Source: Actinomycetota bacterium (GTDB taxonomy: Bacteria; Actinomycetota; Acidimicrobiia; Acidimicrobiales; JAMDDE01). From it: a stretch of 43,410 bases of DNA. The notes below the pieces were generated by a model. The model was not told the origin of the DNA. It saw only the letters and a list, made by a program, of their open reading frames with translations, and did not search any database. The stretch spans positions 2,027 to 45,436 of the forward strand of contig JAMDDE010000044.1 in NCBI GenBank assembly GCA_023489235.1, written 5' to 3'. The first letter of the stretch is position 1. Each line of letters opens with the position of its first letter. Of this stretch, positions 15,357 to 24,468 are shown piece by piece. A program made the translations under genes and the position numbers.

Positions 15357-16766
15357 GTGACAACGACTACAGCGGGCGATTTTGACCTGGTGGTGATCGG
15401 TGGCGGACCTGGAGGATATGCCGCTGCGCTATATGCTGCCAGCGCTGGGATGAGAGTTGCTGTCGTAGAGAAAGAAAAAGTTGGGGGTACTTGCTTGCTC
15501 AAAGGTTGTGTACCCACCAAAGAGTTCTTGGAGACAGCTAGTGTATATAGGACGGTGTCCAATGCAAAGGAGTTCGGGGTAGAGGCTGGTCAACCAGTTG
15601 TCGACTTCTCCATTAGCCAGGATCGCAAGCAGAAGGTAGTGGATCACTTGCAACGTGGTCTAACAGGGTTGATGCGTTCGAGAGGAATAGAGATTCTGCA
15701 AGGCAAGGGGACTCTCACCCCTTCGCACAAGGTGAGGATCTCCTCGGGCGAAGAGATTGCCGGACGACATATCCTACTTGCCTCCGGCTCGGTACCGAGG
15801 ACCATTCCAGGATTCGATATCGACGGCAAGACGGTGATCACCTCCGATGAGCTGCTGAGCTTATCTGATCTCCCTAGCTCTGCTGTGGTTATTGGTGGAG
15901 GAGCAATTGGATGTGAGTTCGCATCCTTCCTCTCCGACTTGGGGGTTCATATCACGATTCTGGAAGCTCTACCCAGGATCCTTGCTGGATGCGATAGTGA
16001 TGTGGTCACTGTAGTAGCACGTTCTTTCCGAAAGCGTGGCATCGAGGTGAAGACGAACGTACAGGTGCATGGCCATCGGCCCAATGAACACGGGAAGGGC
16101 ACCACGGTTATCTATGGGCAAGGAGAAGAGCTGAATGTTGACGTGGTGATCGTGTCAGTTGGTCGCCGCCCTTATACAGAGGGACTTCTGGCTCCAGGGA
16201 CGGGCGTATCCGTAAGTGCCAAGGGGTTTGTTGAGGTGGATCCAAGGATGCGCACTACAGCCGATGGAGTATGGGCAGTTGGAGACCTGGTGGATACTCC
16301 TCAGCTTGCTCACGTAGGATTCGCCGAGGCCATTGTTGCCGTGAAGGACATGCTTGGGGAAGATGCAGTACCGGTAGACTACACAAAGGTGCCCTGGTGC
16401 ATTTATTGCCACCCTGAAGTTGCCTTTGTCGGACTCACTGAAGAAGCCGCCTTGTCTGCGGGGTACGAAGTAGTGGTCAAGAAGGATCCTTTGGGCGGGA
16501 ATAGCCGAGCGAGAATTTTAGGTGAAACGGATGGCTTGGTAAAAGTAGTGGCAGAACGCAATCCCGATGGTCATCCAGGAAGGGTTTTGGGGGTACATAT
16601 GGTAGGGCCATGGGTTACCGAACAACTTGGTCAAGCTTATCTCTCAGTGAACTGGGAAGCTGCTCCTGAGGAGATAGCTCAGTTCATTCAACCTCACCCT
16701 ACCTTGTCCGAAGCGTTCGGAGAAACAATGTTGGCTATTACAGGGAGGGGGTTGCACGTTGGCTGA
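15357..16766 (+). CDS. lpdA: Dihydrolipoyl dehydrogenase (E3)
   Basis: A 469-residue FAD disulfide oxidoreductase that reoxidises dihydrolipoyl groups in 2-oxoacid dehydrogenases. FAD-binding GGGPGGYAAALYAA is at the N-terminus, the redox disulfide is in GGTCLLKGCVPTK, the NAD-binding motif is GGGAIGCEFASFL, and the C-terminal catalytic HPHPTLSE is intact. GTG start after GAGGAG. It is first in an operon with the E2 gene, whose start lies inside its last codons, and with the lipoate-synthesis fusion. Confidence 0.96.
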   Translation: MTTTTAGDFDLVVIGGGPGGYAAALYAASAGMRVAVVEKEKVGGTCLLKGCVPTKEFLETASVYRTVSNAKEFGVEAGQPVVDFSISQDRKQKVVDHLQRGLTGLMRSRGIEILQGKGTLTPSHKVRISSGEEIAGRHILLASGSVPRTIPGFDIDGKTVITSDELLSLSDLPSSAVVIGGGAIGCEFASFLSDLGVHITILEALPRILAGCDSDVVTVVARSFRKRGIEVKTNVQVHGHRPNEHGKGTTVIYGQGEELNVDVVIVSVGRRPYTEGLLAPGTGVSVSAKGFVEVDPRMRTTADGVWAVGDLVDTPQLAHVGFAEAIVAVKDMLGEDAVPVDYTKVPWCIYCHPEVAFVGLTEEAALSAGYEVVVKKDPLGGNSRARILGETDGLVKVVAERNPDGHPGRVLGVHMVGPWVTEQLGQAYLSVNWEAAPEEIAQFIQPHPTLSEAFGETMLAITGRGLHVG

Positions 16767-18441
16767 TGTTACCATGCCTCAACTAGGAGAGACAGTTACA
16801 GAGGGTACCATCACCCGATGGCTTAAGGCATTAGGCGACAAGGTGGAACAGGATGAGCCTCTCTTCGAGGTTTCGACGGACAAAGTGGATTCCGAGGTCC
16901 CCTCTCCAGCCTCTGGCTACCTCACCGAGATCCTGGTTCCCGAGGGTGAGACTGTAGATGTGGGCGCTCGACTTGCTGTAATCAACGAATCCATGCAATC
17001 CGGGAGCAATGCATCCGCTACTTCGAGGGAAGAAAGCCTTTCTGAAGAAAGCCTTTCTCGGTCGGAGGAACGAACAACCCCGTCAGTATCTTTCTCTACT
17101 GAGACACCTACTGGTAGTGCTGCGTCTTTAGCTCCGACCCAATCGCCTGTCTCGGAGCCACGAACTTCAGCTGCGGTTCAGCAACCCTCGTCCAGTGTGC
17201 CCACTGCTGCTCCAGGACAAGGTGTGAGTGGATCAGGACAAGGCGTTCCCACTGCTGCTCCAGGACAAGGTGTGGAGTCGATAGTTGCCCAAAGCGAAGT
17301 CACATCTCGGGATGGGCTGGAACCAGCGGGGCAGGTTAGCAAGGTGCAGGAAGAGGCCGGCCTGTTCTCTTCGACAACTGCGGATCAGCCAGTAGAGAGC
17401 ACGGAAGGGGTCCGACGTGTGCTCTCTCCTGTAGTACGGCGGCTGCTGGCAGAGCACGGCATAGATCCCTCAGAGGTCAGGGGGACAGGCATGGGAGGTC
17501 GTATAACCAGAGCAGATGTATTGGCCCATATCGATCGGTTATCTGCTGCATCCAAGGGAGTAGCTGCTCAGGCTGACAGAGTGGCTCCAGTCAGCGCATC
17601 GACAGGGGTACAAGAAGCCTCCTCGACAGTAGCCCCTCGTCCTCAGAGTCCTCCAGGCCCAGCTAGTGGAGTTGCTGTTCCTACGGAAAGAGCTGTTCCT
17701 GCACCTGCTCCCGTTACTAGCCCTGGCGACTATGACGAAGTAGTGCCTTTTACCAACATAAGAAGACGCACAGCAGAGCATATGGTCAGGTCCAAAGCTA
17801 CCTCTCCCCACGCTTTCATGGTCATCGACGCTGATTTCGAGGGTGTAGAGAGGGCTCGGCGTATGCTACGAGAAAGTTTCCTAGTGGAGGAGGGGTTTTC
17901 CTTGACCTATCTCCCCTTCGTAGCCAAGGCTGTCGTAGAGGCCTTGCGTGCCTATCCGAATCTCAATGCATCCGTGGAGGATGACTCGCTAATTATCCAC
18001 CATCGGATCAATCTAGGCATCGCGGTAGATCTTGACCTGTCTGGTCTCATCGTTCCTGTCATCAAGGACGCGGATAGTCTTGGCGTTCGCGGGTTGGCTA
18101 GAGCTGTACATGATCTTGCTACAAGAGCCCGGACCAGAAAGCTCAGTGCAGACGATATATCTGGAGGCACTTTCAGCATCTCCAATCCAGGCCCTTATGG
18201 AACGCTCGTGACTGCTCCTATAATCAACCAGCCCCAGGTTGCCATCTTGTCCATGGATGGGGTGAAACGCCGTCCTGTGGTCGTATCGGCAGAGGATGGC
18301 ACAGAGGCCATAGCTGTTCATTCCGTCGGGATGTTAGGCGTGTCATGGGATCATCGAGCAGTTGATGGAGCCTATATAGCTGCCTTCCTGCGTAGGTTAG
18401 CCGATATCATCGGCACGCGCGACTGGGTATCCGAACTGTAG
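16759..18441 (+). CDS. 2-oxoacid dehydrogenase E2 (dihydrolipoamide acyltransferase, SucB-like)
   Basis: A 560-residue E2 protein. Domains in order: one lipoyl domain (residues 1-78, lipoylated lysine in STDKVDSEV), a long Ser/Pro/Ala-rich linker, an E3/E1-binding domain (SPVVRRLLAEHGIDPSEV, about residues 222-260), a second flexible linker, and the catalytic domain ending in SWDHRAVDGAYIA. The first linker contains a 48-base tandem duplication (VPTAAPGQGV repeated). The TTG start overlaps lpd by 8 bases and has AGGGAGGGGG upstream. Succinyl specificity is inferred; the E1 subunit is not in the window, so branched-chain or pyruvate complexes are possible. Confidence 0.92.
   Translation: MADVTMPQLGETVTEGTITRWLKALGDKVEQDEPLFEVSTDKVDSEVPSPASGYLTEILVPEGETVDVGARLAVINESMQSGSNASATSREESLSEESLSRSEERTTPSVSFSTETPTGSAASLAPTQSPVSEPRTSAAVQQPSSSVPTAAPGQGVSGSGQGVPTAAPGQGVESIVAQSEVTSRDGLEPAGQVSKVQEEAGLFSSTTADQPVESTEGVRRVLSPVVRRLLAEHGIDPSEVRGTGMGGRITRADVLAHIDRLSAASKGVAAQADRVAPVSASTGVQEASSTVAPRPQSPPGPASGVAVPTERAVPAPAPVTSPGDYDEVVPFTNIRRRTAEHMVRSKATSPHAFMVIDADFEGVERARRMLRESFLVEEGFSLTYLPFVAKAVVEALRAYPNLNASVEDDSLIIHHRINLGIAVDLDLSGLIVPVIKDADSLGVRGLARAVHDLATRARTRKLSADDISGGTFSISNPGPYGTLVTAPIINQPQVAILSMDGVKRRPVVVSAEDGTEAIAVHSVGMLGVSWDHRAVDGAYIAAFLRRLADIIGTRDWVSEL
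17200..17274 (+). repeat. Tandem 48-bp duplication in the E2 linker
   Basis: The string CCCACTGCTGCTCCAGGACA and the bases after it recur 48 bases apart (copies begin at 17200 and 17248). In protein the unit is VPTAAPGQGVSGSGQG followed by VPTAAPGQGV. The in-frame unit lengthens the flexible linker without affecting folded domains. Confidence 0.8.
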
Positions 18442-18465
18442 CCAAATGAGTTGATTGGAGATCTC

Positions 18466-20049
18466 GTGTTCAAGGTACGATGGCTTGGCCGAGTACGTTT
18501 CAATGATGCATACGCCGTGCAGAAGGCTTTGCACGATTGGAGCCGTGATGACTATCTGCTTCTCTTGGAGCATGCTCATGTCTATACGATGGGGGTACGC
18601 GCCAAGGAGGACCACCTGTTAGCTCAGCCAGCAGCATTCGGTGCTGAACTGGTGAAAACGGATCGTGGGGGCGACATCACTTATCATGGTCCAGGTCAGC
18701 TCGTAGTTTATCCAGTTCTATCCCTACCTTGGAAGAAGGGGGTAGTTCCGGAGTATGTGCACGGTATGGAGCAAGTGGTGATAGATACTCTGGATGAACT
18801 AGGACTTCATGGAGCTGGCAGGCTCGAAGGGTATCCAGGTGTTTGGCTGGATACCGATGGAGAACGCCCTAGAAAGATTTGCGCTATCGGAGTCAGGATA
18901 TCCAGGGGACGGACAATGCACGGTCTTGCGTTGAACGTTGATCCGGATCTGTCCATGTTCACCCACATAGTGCCTTGTGGAATAAGCGACAAACCGGTTA
19001 CCTCCCTTGCTGCAGAGGGCGTGCGGGTGAGCATGGCTGACGTGGTGGAGATATTCGTGCGCAAGGCAGTTGATCGCTGGGCCAAGGGGCAAGAGGTTGA
19101 CTGTCAGTACCTCCAACCCATTAGGGGCGATCGGACGATGCCGCCTACCTCGCAGAACGAGAGCAGTAGAGGAACCGATACAGCTGTTGCCATCACTCGT
19201 CGTAAGCCTCCGTGGCTTAGGGCAGTGATGCACATGGGTCCTGGCTATCGTGCCGTGGATAGAACTGTGAAGAGGCTAGGACTCCACACCGTGTGCGAGG
19301 AGGCGGGATGCCCCAACATCTTCGAATGTTGGGGAGGAGGTACGGCTACCTTCATGATCAATGGAGAGAGATGTACCAGATCGTGCGCCTTTTGCATGGT
19401 TGACACAGCCAAACCGCTCCCCTTGGATCCAAAAGAGCCGGAGTCGGTAGCCGAAGCGGTGGTACGCATGGGGCTTAACTATGCCGTGGTAACCTCGGTG
19501 GCCAGAGATGACCTGCCGGATGGAGGCGCCTCTGGTTTTGCAGCCACTATCCGCAGCATCAGAGAGAAGTCTCCAAGTACTCTAGTCGAGGTTCTCGTTC
19601 CAGATTTCAAGGGGGACGACAGATCTCTCCAGGTAGTATTCGATGCTCGACCAGATGTGTTCAACCACAACCTGGAGACAGTGCTGGCTTTGCAGCGTTC
19701 AGTACGACCTTCAGCGTCCTATGCACGCAGCTTGTCCGTACTGGCTCGGGCGAAGCAGGTCGGTCTGACGACCAAGTCAGGTCTGATGGTGGGGTTGGGA
19801 GAGAGCTACGAAGAGGTGATTGGTGCGATTTCCGATCTTGCCTCAGTTGGCGTGGACATACTTACCGTTGGTCAGTATCTGCCTCCTAGTGCCAAACACA
19901 GGCCAGTGTCCAGGTGGTGGCATCCCGATGAATTCGAGCAGTTGAAAAGGGAGGCAGTGAGTATGGGTTTCTCTACGGTGATGGCTGCTCCTTTGGTACG
20001 GTCCAGCTACCATGCAAAAGAAACACTCTGGGCCGTTGAGTCCATGTAG
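18466..20049 (+). CDS. lipB-lipA: Fused octanoyltransferase-lipoyl synthase (LipB-LipA)
   Basis: One uninterrupted ORF carries both enzymes of endogenous lipoylation. Numbered from the track start, residues 1-215 are LipB: RGGDITYHGPGQLVVYP, catalytic K142 in RKICAIGVR and C176 in HIVPCGISDK. Residues 216-250 form a linker, and 251-532 are LipA, a radical-SAM enzyme with auxiliary-cluster cysteines C282/C287/C293 (CEEAGCPNIFEC), the SAM-cluster motif CTRSCAFC, and the C-terminal RSSYHA serine motif. LipB attaches octanoate from ACP to the E2 lysine; LipA inserts the two sulfurs. The track begins at TTG 18451, but GTG 18466 lies 5 bases after GGAG and is the better start. It follows the E2 gene closely, so cofactor synthesis and its target are co-expressed. 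Confidence 0.93.
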   Translation: MFKVRWLGRVRFNDAYAVQKALHDWSRDDYLLLLEHAHVYTMGVRAKEDHLLAQPAAFGAELVKTDRGGDITYHGPGQLVVYPVLSLPWKKGVVPEYVHGMEQVVIDTLDELGLHGAGRLEGYPGVWLDTDGERPRKICAIGVRISRGRTMHGLALNVDPDLSMFTHIVPCGISDKPVTSLAAEGVRVSMADVVEIFVRKAVDRWAKGQEVDCQYLQPIRGDRTMPPTSQNESSRGTDTAVAITRRKPPWLRAVMHMGPGYRAVDRTVKRLGLHTVCEEAGCPNIFECWGGGTATFMINGERCTRSCAFCMVDTAKPLPLDPKEPESVAEAVVRMGLNYAVVTSVARDDLPDGGASGFAATIRSIREKSPSTLVEVLVPDFKGDDRSLQVVFDARPDVFNHNLETVLALQRSVRPSASYARSLSVLARAKQVGLTTKSGLMVGLGESYEEVIGAISDLASVGVDILTVGQYLPPSAKHRPVSRWWHPDEFEQLKREAVSMGFSTVMAAPLVRSSYHAKETLWAVESM

Positions 20050-20104
20050 GTCTGTTCAGCTGACATCCTCTCTGGGTTGAGTCAGGAGCTTGTAGTGGGT
20101 AGCC

Positions 20105-23100
20105 TCAAGTTACGAAGTACTTGGCTTGGGGGTGATGGCATATCAAGGCCGTGGTGGTCTGCTCAGGAAGCAATTGGAATCCATCGGTCAAGCCGACCCC
20201 AATACGATCAGCTTCCACCAGTTCCAATAGCTTGGCATTGTCTTCCAGATTGGGACACGCCGGGTAGCCGAATGAGTACCTTCCTCCCCGGTATCTCTGT
20301 CTGAACAGCCCGGCCAAAGTAGAGTCGTCTTCGTCAGCAAAACCCCATTCTTGCCGGATACGGGCGTGCCAATACTCTGCCAAGGCTTCGGTCATCTCCA
20401 CCCCTAGACCATGGAGGAGGAGATAGTCCCGGTAGTGGTTCTCGGAGAATAAAGCAGCAGTTTCCTTGGATACCCGATCCCCCATCGTCACTGCATGCAG
20501 AGCTACCCAATCCTCCTCCTCTGACTCCACTCCTCGGAAGAAGTCGGCCACGCATAGCCAAGGGTCTTCTTTCTGGCGGGGGAAACTGAACCTGAGCCGC
20601 TCTTTCCTTCGCGACTCGTCTTCCCAGATGATGAGGTCGTTCCCCTCGGAGTTGGCAGGGAGATAGGCCCACGCTACCTTGGGTATGAGTACTCCTTCGG
20701 ACTTGACCATCTCTAACTGCTCGTTCAGTACCGCGCGCACCCTCTGGTTCATGCTGCGAGCATCCTCGCCGGGGAGTGGTCGATACCCCCATTGGTTGCG
20801 GTAAAGAGCGGTTTCATTGAGGTAGGGAATGATCTCGTCAATTGATATTTCCTCGGTTACTCGGCTACCTACGAATGGAGGAGGGAATATGGGGTTGTCC
20901 TGTGAGACCTGAGGAGATCGCGTCTGTTTCCCCTCCCCTGTCGAGGAGCTGCTGTCGTAGCGGTCGCTGCTCAATCTGGAGGGAACCGTGCTGTCCGAAG
21001 GCTTACGTCCGAAATCAGGATCCACCCTCCCGCTCGAGCGCATCTCCATGAGCCTTTCCATGGTGGCCAAACCCTCGAATGCGTCCTTGCCGTAAAAGAC
21101 CCTTCCCTCGTAGATCTTGCGCAAGTCTCGTTCCACGAATGTCCTGGTGAGCGCTGCTCCACCAAGAATAACAGGGATCCTAGCGAGACCAAGGCGATTC
21201 AACTCCTCCAAGTTGTCCCTCATTACCAAGGTTGATTTGACCAACAGACCGCTCATACCAATGGCGTCTGCTCCAACCTCCTCCGCCTTCTTGGCCATCT
21301 CGCTGAGGGGTACCTTGATTCCTAAGTTGTACACACGATATCCATTGTTGGTGAGGATGATGTCCACCAAGTTCTTGCCTATGTCATGCACATCACCTGC
21401 TACGGTAGCAAGTACGACGGTGCCCTTTTGAGTTCCTTCGACCCTCTCCATCTTCGGTTCCAGATAGGAGACGGCTGCTTTCATCGTCTCGGCAGAGGCA
21501 AGCACGAATGGCAGTTGCATCTCCCCGGAGCCAAACAGCTCTCCTACTGTGCGCATGCCTGCGAGCAGGATGTCGCTTACTATCTCAAGAGGACTGTATC
21601 CTTTGTCCAAAGCTTCTTCTAGTTCTTTTTCAATACCTTCCTTGTTCCCATCTATTATGCGTTGCTCCAAACGTTTCTCAATGGGCCAATCAGCCGTTCC
21701 TTTGTTGGCAGATAGGCCGGTAGAGCGCTCCTCTCCTCCGAGATAGGAGAGAAGCTGAGCAAGTGGGTCATAGTTGTTGCTTCGTCGATCATAGATGAGA
21801 TCCAGACAGGTCTTGCGTACCTCCTCAGGTATCTTGTTCAAGGGAAGAATACGACTTGGGTTGAGTATGGCGGCATCAAGCCCAGCCTGTCTGCATTCGT
21901 GAAGAAAGACCGAGTTCAGCGCTTGACGTAAGTTGGCAGATAGTCCAAAGGAAACGTTGGATACTCCAATGATGGTATAAGCACCTGGTATCTCCGATTT
22001 TATCCTGGCTATCCCTTCAATGGTCTCCAATCCGTCACGTCGTGACTCCTCCATGCCAGTCGAGAGAGGAAGGACCAATGGATCGAAGAACAGATCGGAG
22101 TTGCTCAACCCGTATCGTCCAGTGGCTATGTTGGCTACCGCTTTGGCTATGGCAAGCTTCCGCTCCCCTGTACGAGCCTGTCCTTCGCTGTCGATGCAAG
22201 TGACCACTACTGCGGCACCGTACTCCTTAGCGAGAGACAACATGGCATCCAAACGGCTTCCTGGACCATCGCCTTCTTCGAGGTTAACGGAGTTGATGAT
22301 TGCCCTACCACCTATACGGCGAAGAGCTGCTTCGATTACCTCTGGTTCGGTCGAGTCGATCATCAAAGGCACCGGGGATTGAGTGGATAGACGGGACGAT
22401 ATCTCCGTCATGTCCTTCACTCCGTCGGCACCTGTATAGTCAACACAGAGATCTATGATGTGGGCTCCATCTTTTACCTGTTGGCGGGCGATGGAGACAG
22501 CTCGGTCGTAATCTCCGGAGAGCATGGCTTCACGGAAGCTCTTGGATCCGTTGGCATTGGCTCGTTCGCCCACTATCAAGAACGATGTCTCCTGTCGGAA
22601 CGGAACACTCGTGTAGAGAGAGGATGCAGCAGGCTCTCGGCTCGGGGCTCGGTGCTTCAAAGTAGAGTTCTTACAAGATCTGACGACGGCACTGAGGTGC
22701 TCTGGGGTCGTACCGCAGCATCCACCAACTATGGATACTCCTAGATCTTCGACGAAGCTCTTCAAGTAGTCGGCTAGCTCGTCGGCAGTGAGGTCGTAGT
22801 GCATGTGCCCTGCGACAACTTTGGGTAGTCCAGCATTGGGTTGGCAAGCTACTGGCAGTGTAGAGTGAGTGGTCAGGTATCGTACTGCTTCGCGCATCTC
22901 CGATGGGCCGGTAGAACAGTTGATTCCTATTGCATCAGGGTGCATTGCCTCCAAGGTAGTAAGGACGGCTGATATGTCCGTTCCTGGAAGCATTTGCCCA
23001 GTTGATTCCAGGGTTACCTGGACTTGAATAGGAATTTGACGCTGAGCTGCTCTCATTGCTCCGCGGCATGCAGCAATTGCCGCTTTGGCCTGCAACAGAT

Positions 23101-23635
23101 CGAATACCGTTTCAATCAAGAACAGATCTACTCCTCCTGCAAGCAGAGCATTGGCCTGGACTTCATAGGCTTGGCGCAGCTCCTCGAAGCTTACCTGTCC
23201 CAAAGAAGGCAGCTTAGTACCTGGCCCTATACTTCCAGCCACCCATCTTTGGCCGCCCTCTTTCCCCAAGGAATTTATTGCTTGGCGAGCAAGACGCGCT
23301 GCTTGGAGGTTGAGCTCACTAGTGCGCTCGGCCAAACCATACTCCTCCAAGACGACAGCATTAGCCCCGAAAGTGTTGGTTTCGATTACCTCAGCTCCAG
23401 CCTCCAGGAATGCACGGTGCAACTTGTAGACCACATCTGGCTTGGTGATCGTCAATATCTCATTGCAGCCCTCTAAGTGCTTCCCTCCGAAGTCTTCTGA
23501 GGTCAAGTTGGCCAATTGCAAGTTAGTGCCCATTGCTCCGTCAAAGACCACCAGGCGGGAGGTGATAGCTTCTAGATAGGACTCTTGGGTTGCATGAGTG
23601 CCTGTTGGATGCTGAGTCGAGTTGGTAGTGGCCAT
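20105..23635 (-). CDS. metH: Cobalamin-dependent methionine synthase
   Basis: A full-length 1176-residue MetH that moves methyl from methyltetrahydrofolate to homocysteine through cobalamin. The homocysteine domain (about 20-330) has zinc ligands in GINCS and GGCCGTTP; the folate domain starts at SFLIVGERANANGSK; the B12 cap and Rossmann domains (about 640-890) contain DVHDIGKN; the reactivation domain begins near EISIDEIIPYL and contains YRGGRYSFGYPACPNLED. A Ser-rich insertion of about 60 residues separates the B12 and reactivation domains. I see no cobalamin riboswitch in the short upstream gap. It is divergent from a cobalamin adenosyltransferase gene. Confidence 0.97.
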   Translation of the reverse strand: MATTNSTQHPTGTHATQESYLEAITSRLVVFDGAMGTNLQLANLTSEDFGGKHLEGCNEILTITKPDVVYKLHRAFLEAGAEVIETNTFGANAVVLEEYGLAERTSELNLQAARLARQAINSLGKEGGQRWVAGSIGPGTKLPSLGQVSFEELRQAYEVQANALLAGGVDLFLIETVFDLLQAKAAIAACRGAMRAAQRQIPIQVQVTLESTGQMLPGTDISAVLTTLEAMHPDAIGINCSTGPSEMREAVRYLTTHSTLPVACQPNAGLPKVVAGHMHYDLTADELADYLKSFVEDLGVSIVGGCCGTTPEHLSAVVRSCKNSTLKHRAPSREPAASSLYTSVPFRQETSFLIVGERANANGSKSFREAMLSGDYDRAVSIARQQVKDGAHIIDLCVDYTGADGVKDMTEISSRLSTQSPVPLMIDSTEPEVIEAALRRIGGRAIINSVNLEEGDGPGSRLDAMLSLAKEYGAAVVVTCIDSEGQARTGERKLAIAKAVANIATGRYGLSNSDLFFDPLVLPLSTGMEESRRDGLETIEGIARIKSEIPGAYTIIGVSNVSFGLSANLRQALNSVFLHECRQAGLDAAILNPSRILPLNKIPEEVRKTCLDLIYDRRSNNYDPLAQLLSYLGGEERSTGLSANKGTADWPIEKRLEQRIIDGNKEGIEKELEEALDKGYSPLEIVSDILLAGMRTVGELFGSGEMQLPFVLASAETMKAAVSYLEPKMERVEGTQKGTVVLATVAGDVHDIGKNLVDIILTNNGYRVYNLGIKVPLSEMAKKAEEVGADAIGMSGLLVKSTLVMRDNLEELNRLGLARIPVILGGAALTRTFVERDLRKIYEGRVFYGKDAFEGLATMERLMEMRSSGRVDPDFGRKPSDSTVPSRLSSDRYDSSSSTGEGKQTRSPQVSQDNPIFPPPFVGSRVTEEISIDEIIPYLNETALYRNQWGYRPLPGEDARSMNQRVRAVLNEQLEMVKSEGVLIPKVAWAYLPANSEGNDLIIWEDESRRKERLRFSFPRQKEDPWLCVADFFRGVESEEEDWVALHAVTMGDRVSKETAALFSENHYRDYLLLHGLGVEMTEALAEYWHARIRQEWGFADEDDSTLAGLFRQRYRGGRYSFGYPACPNLEDNAKLLELVEADRIGVGLTDGFQLLPEQTTTALICHHPQAKYFVT

Positions 23636-23719
23636 ATCGTGATTAAAGCCTAGCGGTACATGGCCACTCCATAGACCTCAGGCAAGAGGAGGCAGTGTCG
23701 GGGAAACGGTGCATTACGA

Positions 23720-24307
23720 ATGAGGATCTATACAAGACGTGGGGATGATGGTACTACGAGCATTCGTCAGGGTGGGCGAGTAAGGAAAGACTCATCCTTG
23801 ATCGAACTGAACGGAACTATCGATGAAGCTCAAGCTGCAATAGGTTTAGCTCGTTCGCACCTCGAAACAGGATCGGAGCTTGCTCCTTTGCTGATCGAGT
23901 TGGAACACGAGTTGTGGATGGTCATGGCCGAGGTGGCAAGAGGAACCGATCGAGAGAATGAAGGAGGTGGCGGCAGATCGGGTAGTCAGCTCTCTCGAAG
24001 CTCTGTCCGTTCGGATGAAGGCAAGGTGAGCCAGGACATGATCGTTTCCCTGGAGAGGATGATAGATAGGGCTACTGAGCACTTCATTATGCCCAAAGAA
24101 TTTGTATTACCTGGCGAAACAGATGTCTCGGCAGCTTTGGATTTTGCGAGAACGGTGGTCAGACGTGCGGAGAGGTGGGCTGTGAGGGCGAGAGATGAAG
24201 GTCTTCTTCCTGGAGAAAGTTTAGTAGGAGCCTATCTGAACAGGTTATCTGATCTTTTGTGGTCCCTTGCTCGTTGGGAGCAGCATGACTCCTCTGCGGC
24301 AGAGTGA
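23720..24307 (+). CDS. PduO-type cob(I)alamin adenosyltransferase
   Basis: A 195-residue ATP:cob(I)alamin adenosyltransferase that makes adenosylcobalamin. N-terminal YTRRGDDGTTS, central FVLPGETDVSAALDFART and RRAERW, and C-terminal YLNRLSDLLWSLARWE are the PduO-type ATP and corrin motifs. A Gly/Ser/Glu-rich stretch at about residues 72-102 is an insertion relative to typical members. Its divergent pairing with metH groups two B12-linked genes. Confidence 0.95.
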   Translation: MRIYTRRGDDGTTSIRQGGRVRKDSSLIELNGTIDEAQAAIGLARSHLETGSELAPLLIELEHELWMVMAEVARGTDRENEGGGGRSGSQLSRSSVRSDEGKVSQDMIVSLERMIDRATEHFIMPKEFVLPGETDVSAALDFARTVVRRAERWAVRARDEGLLPGESLVGAYLNRLSDLLWSLARWEQHDSSAAE

Positions 24308-24468
24308 GCCTGTGATGTACTTATCTGACAGCTCTGCCGCTAGGTCCGCACATTGCAAATCCTGTATCACAGATAGGCCGATCGAAGGTTCGTATGAGGT
24401 TTGTAAGTAATGATCTTGTAGGTAGCGATCTTGATTTGCCGAAAACACAAAGGCAAAGGAGTTGACAG

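Noticed and set aside
23636-23719. A cobalamin riboswitch between metH and the adenosyltransferase gene.
   Set aside because: The gap is only 84 bases and shows no convincing B12-box; too short for the known class.
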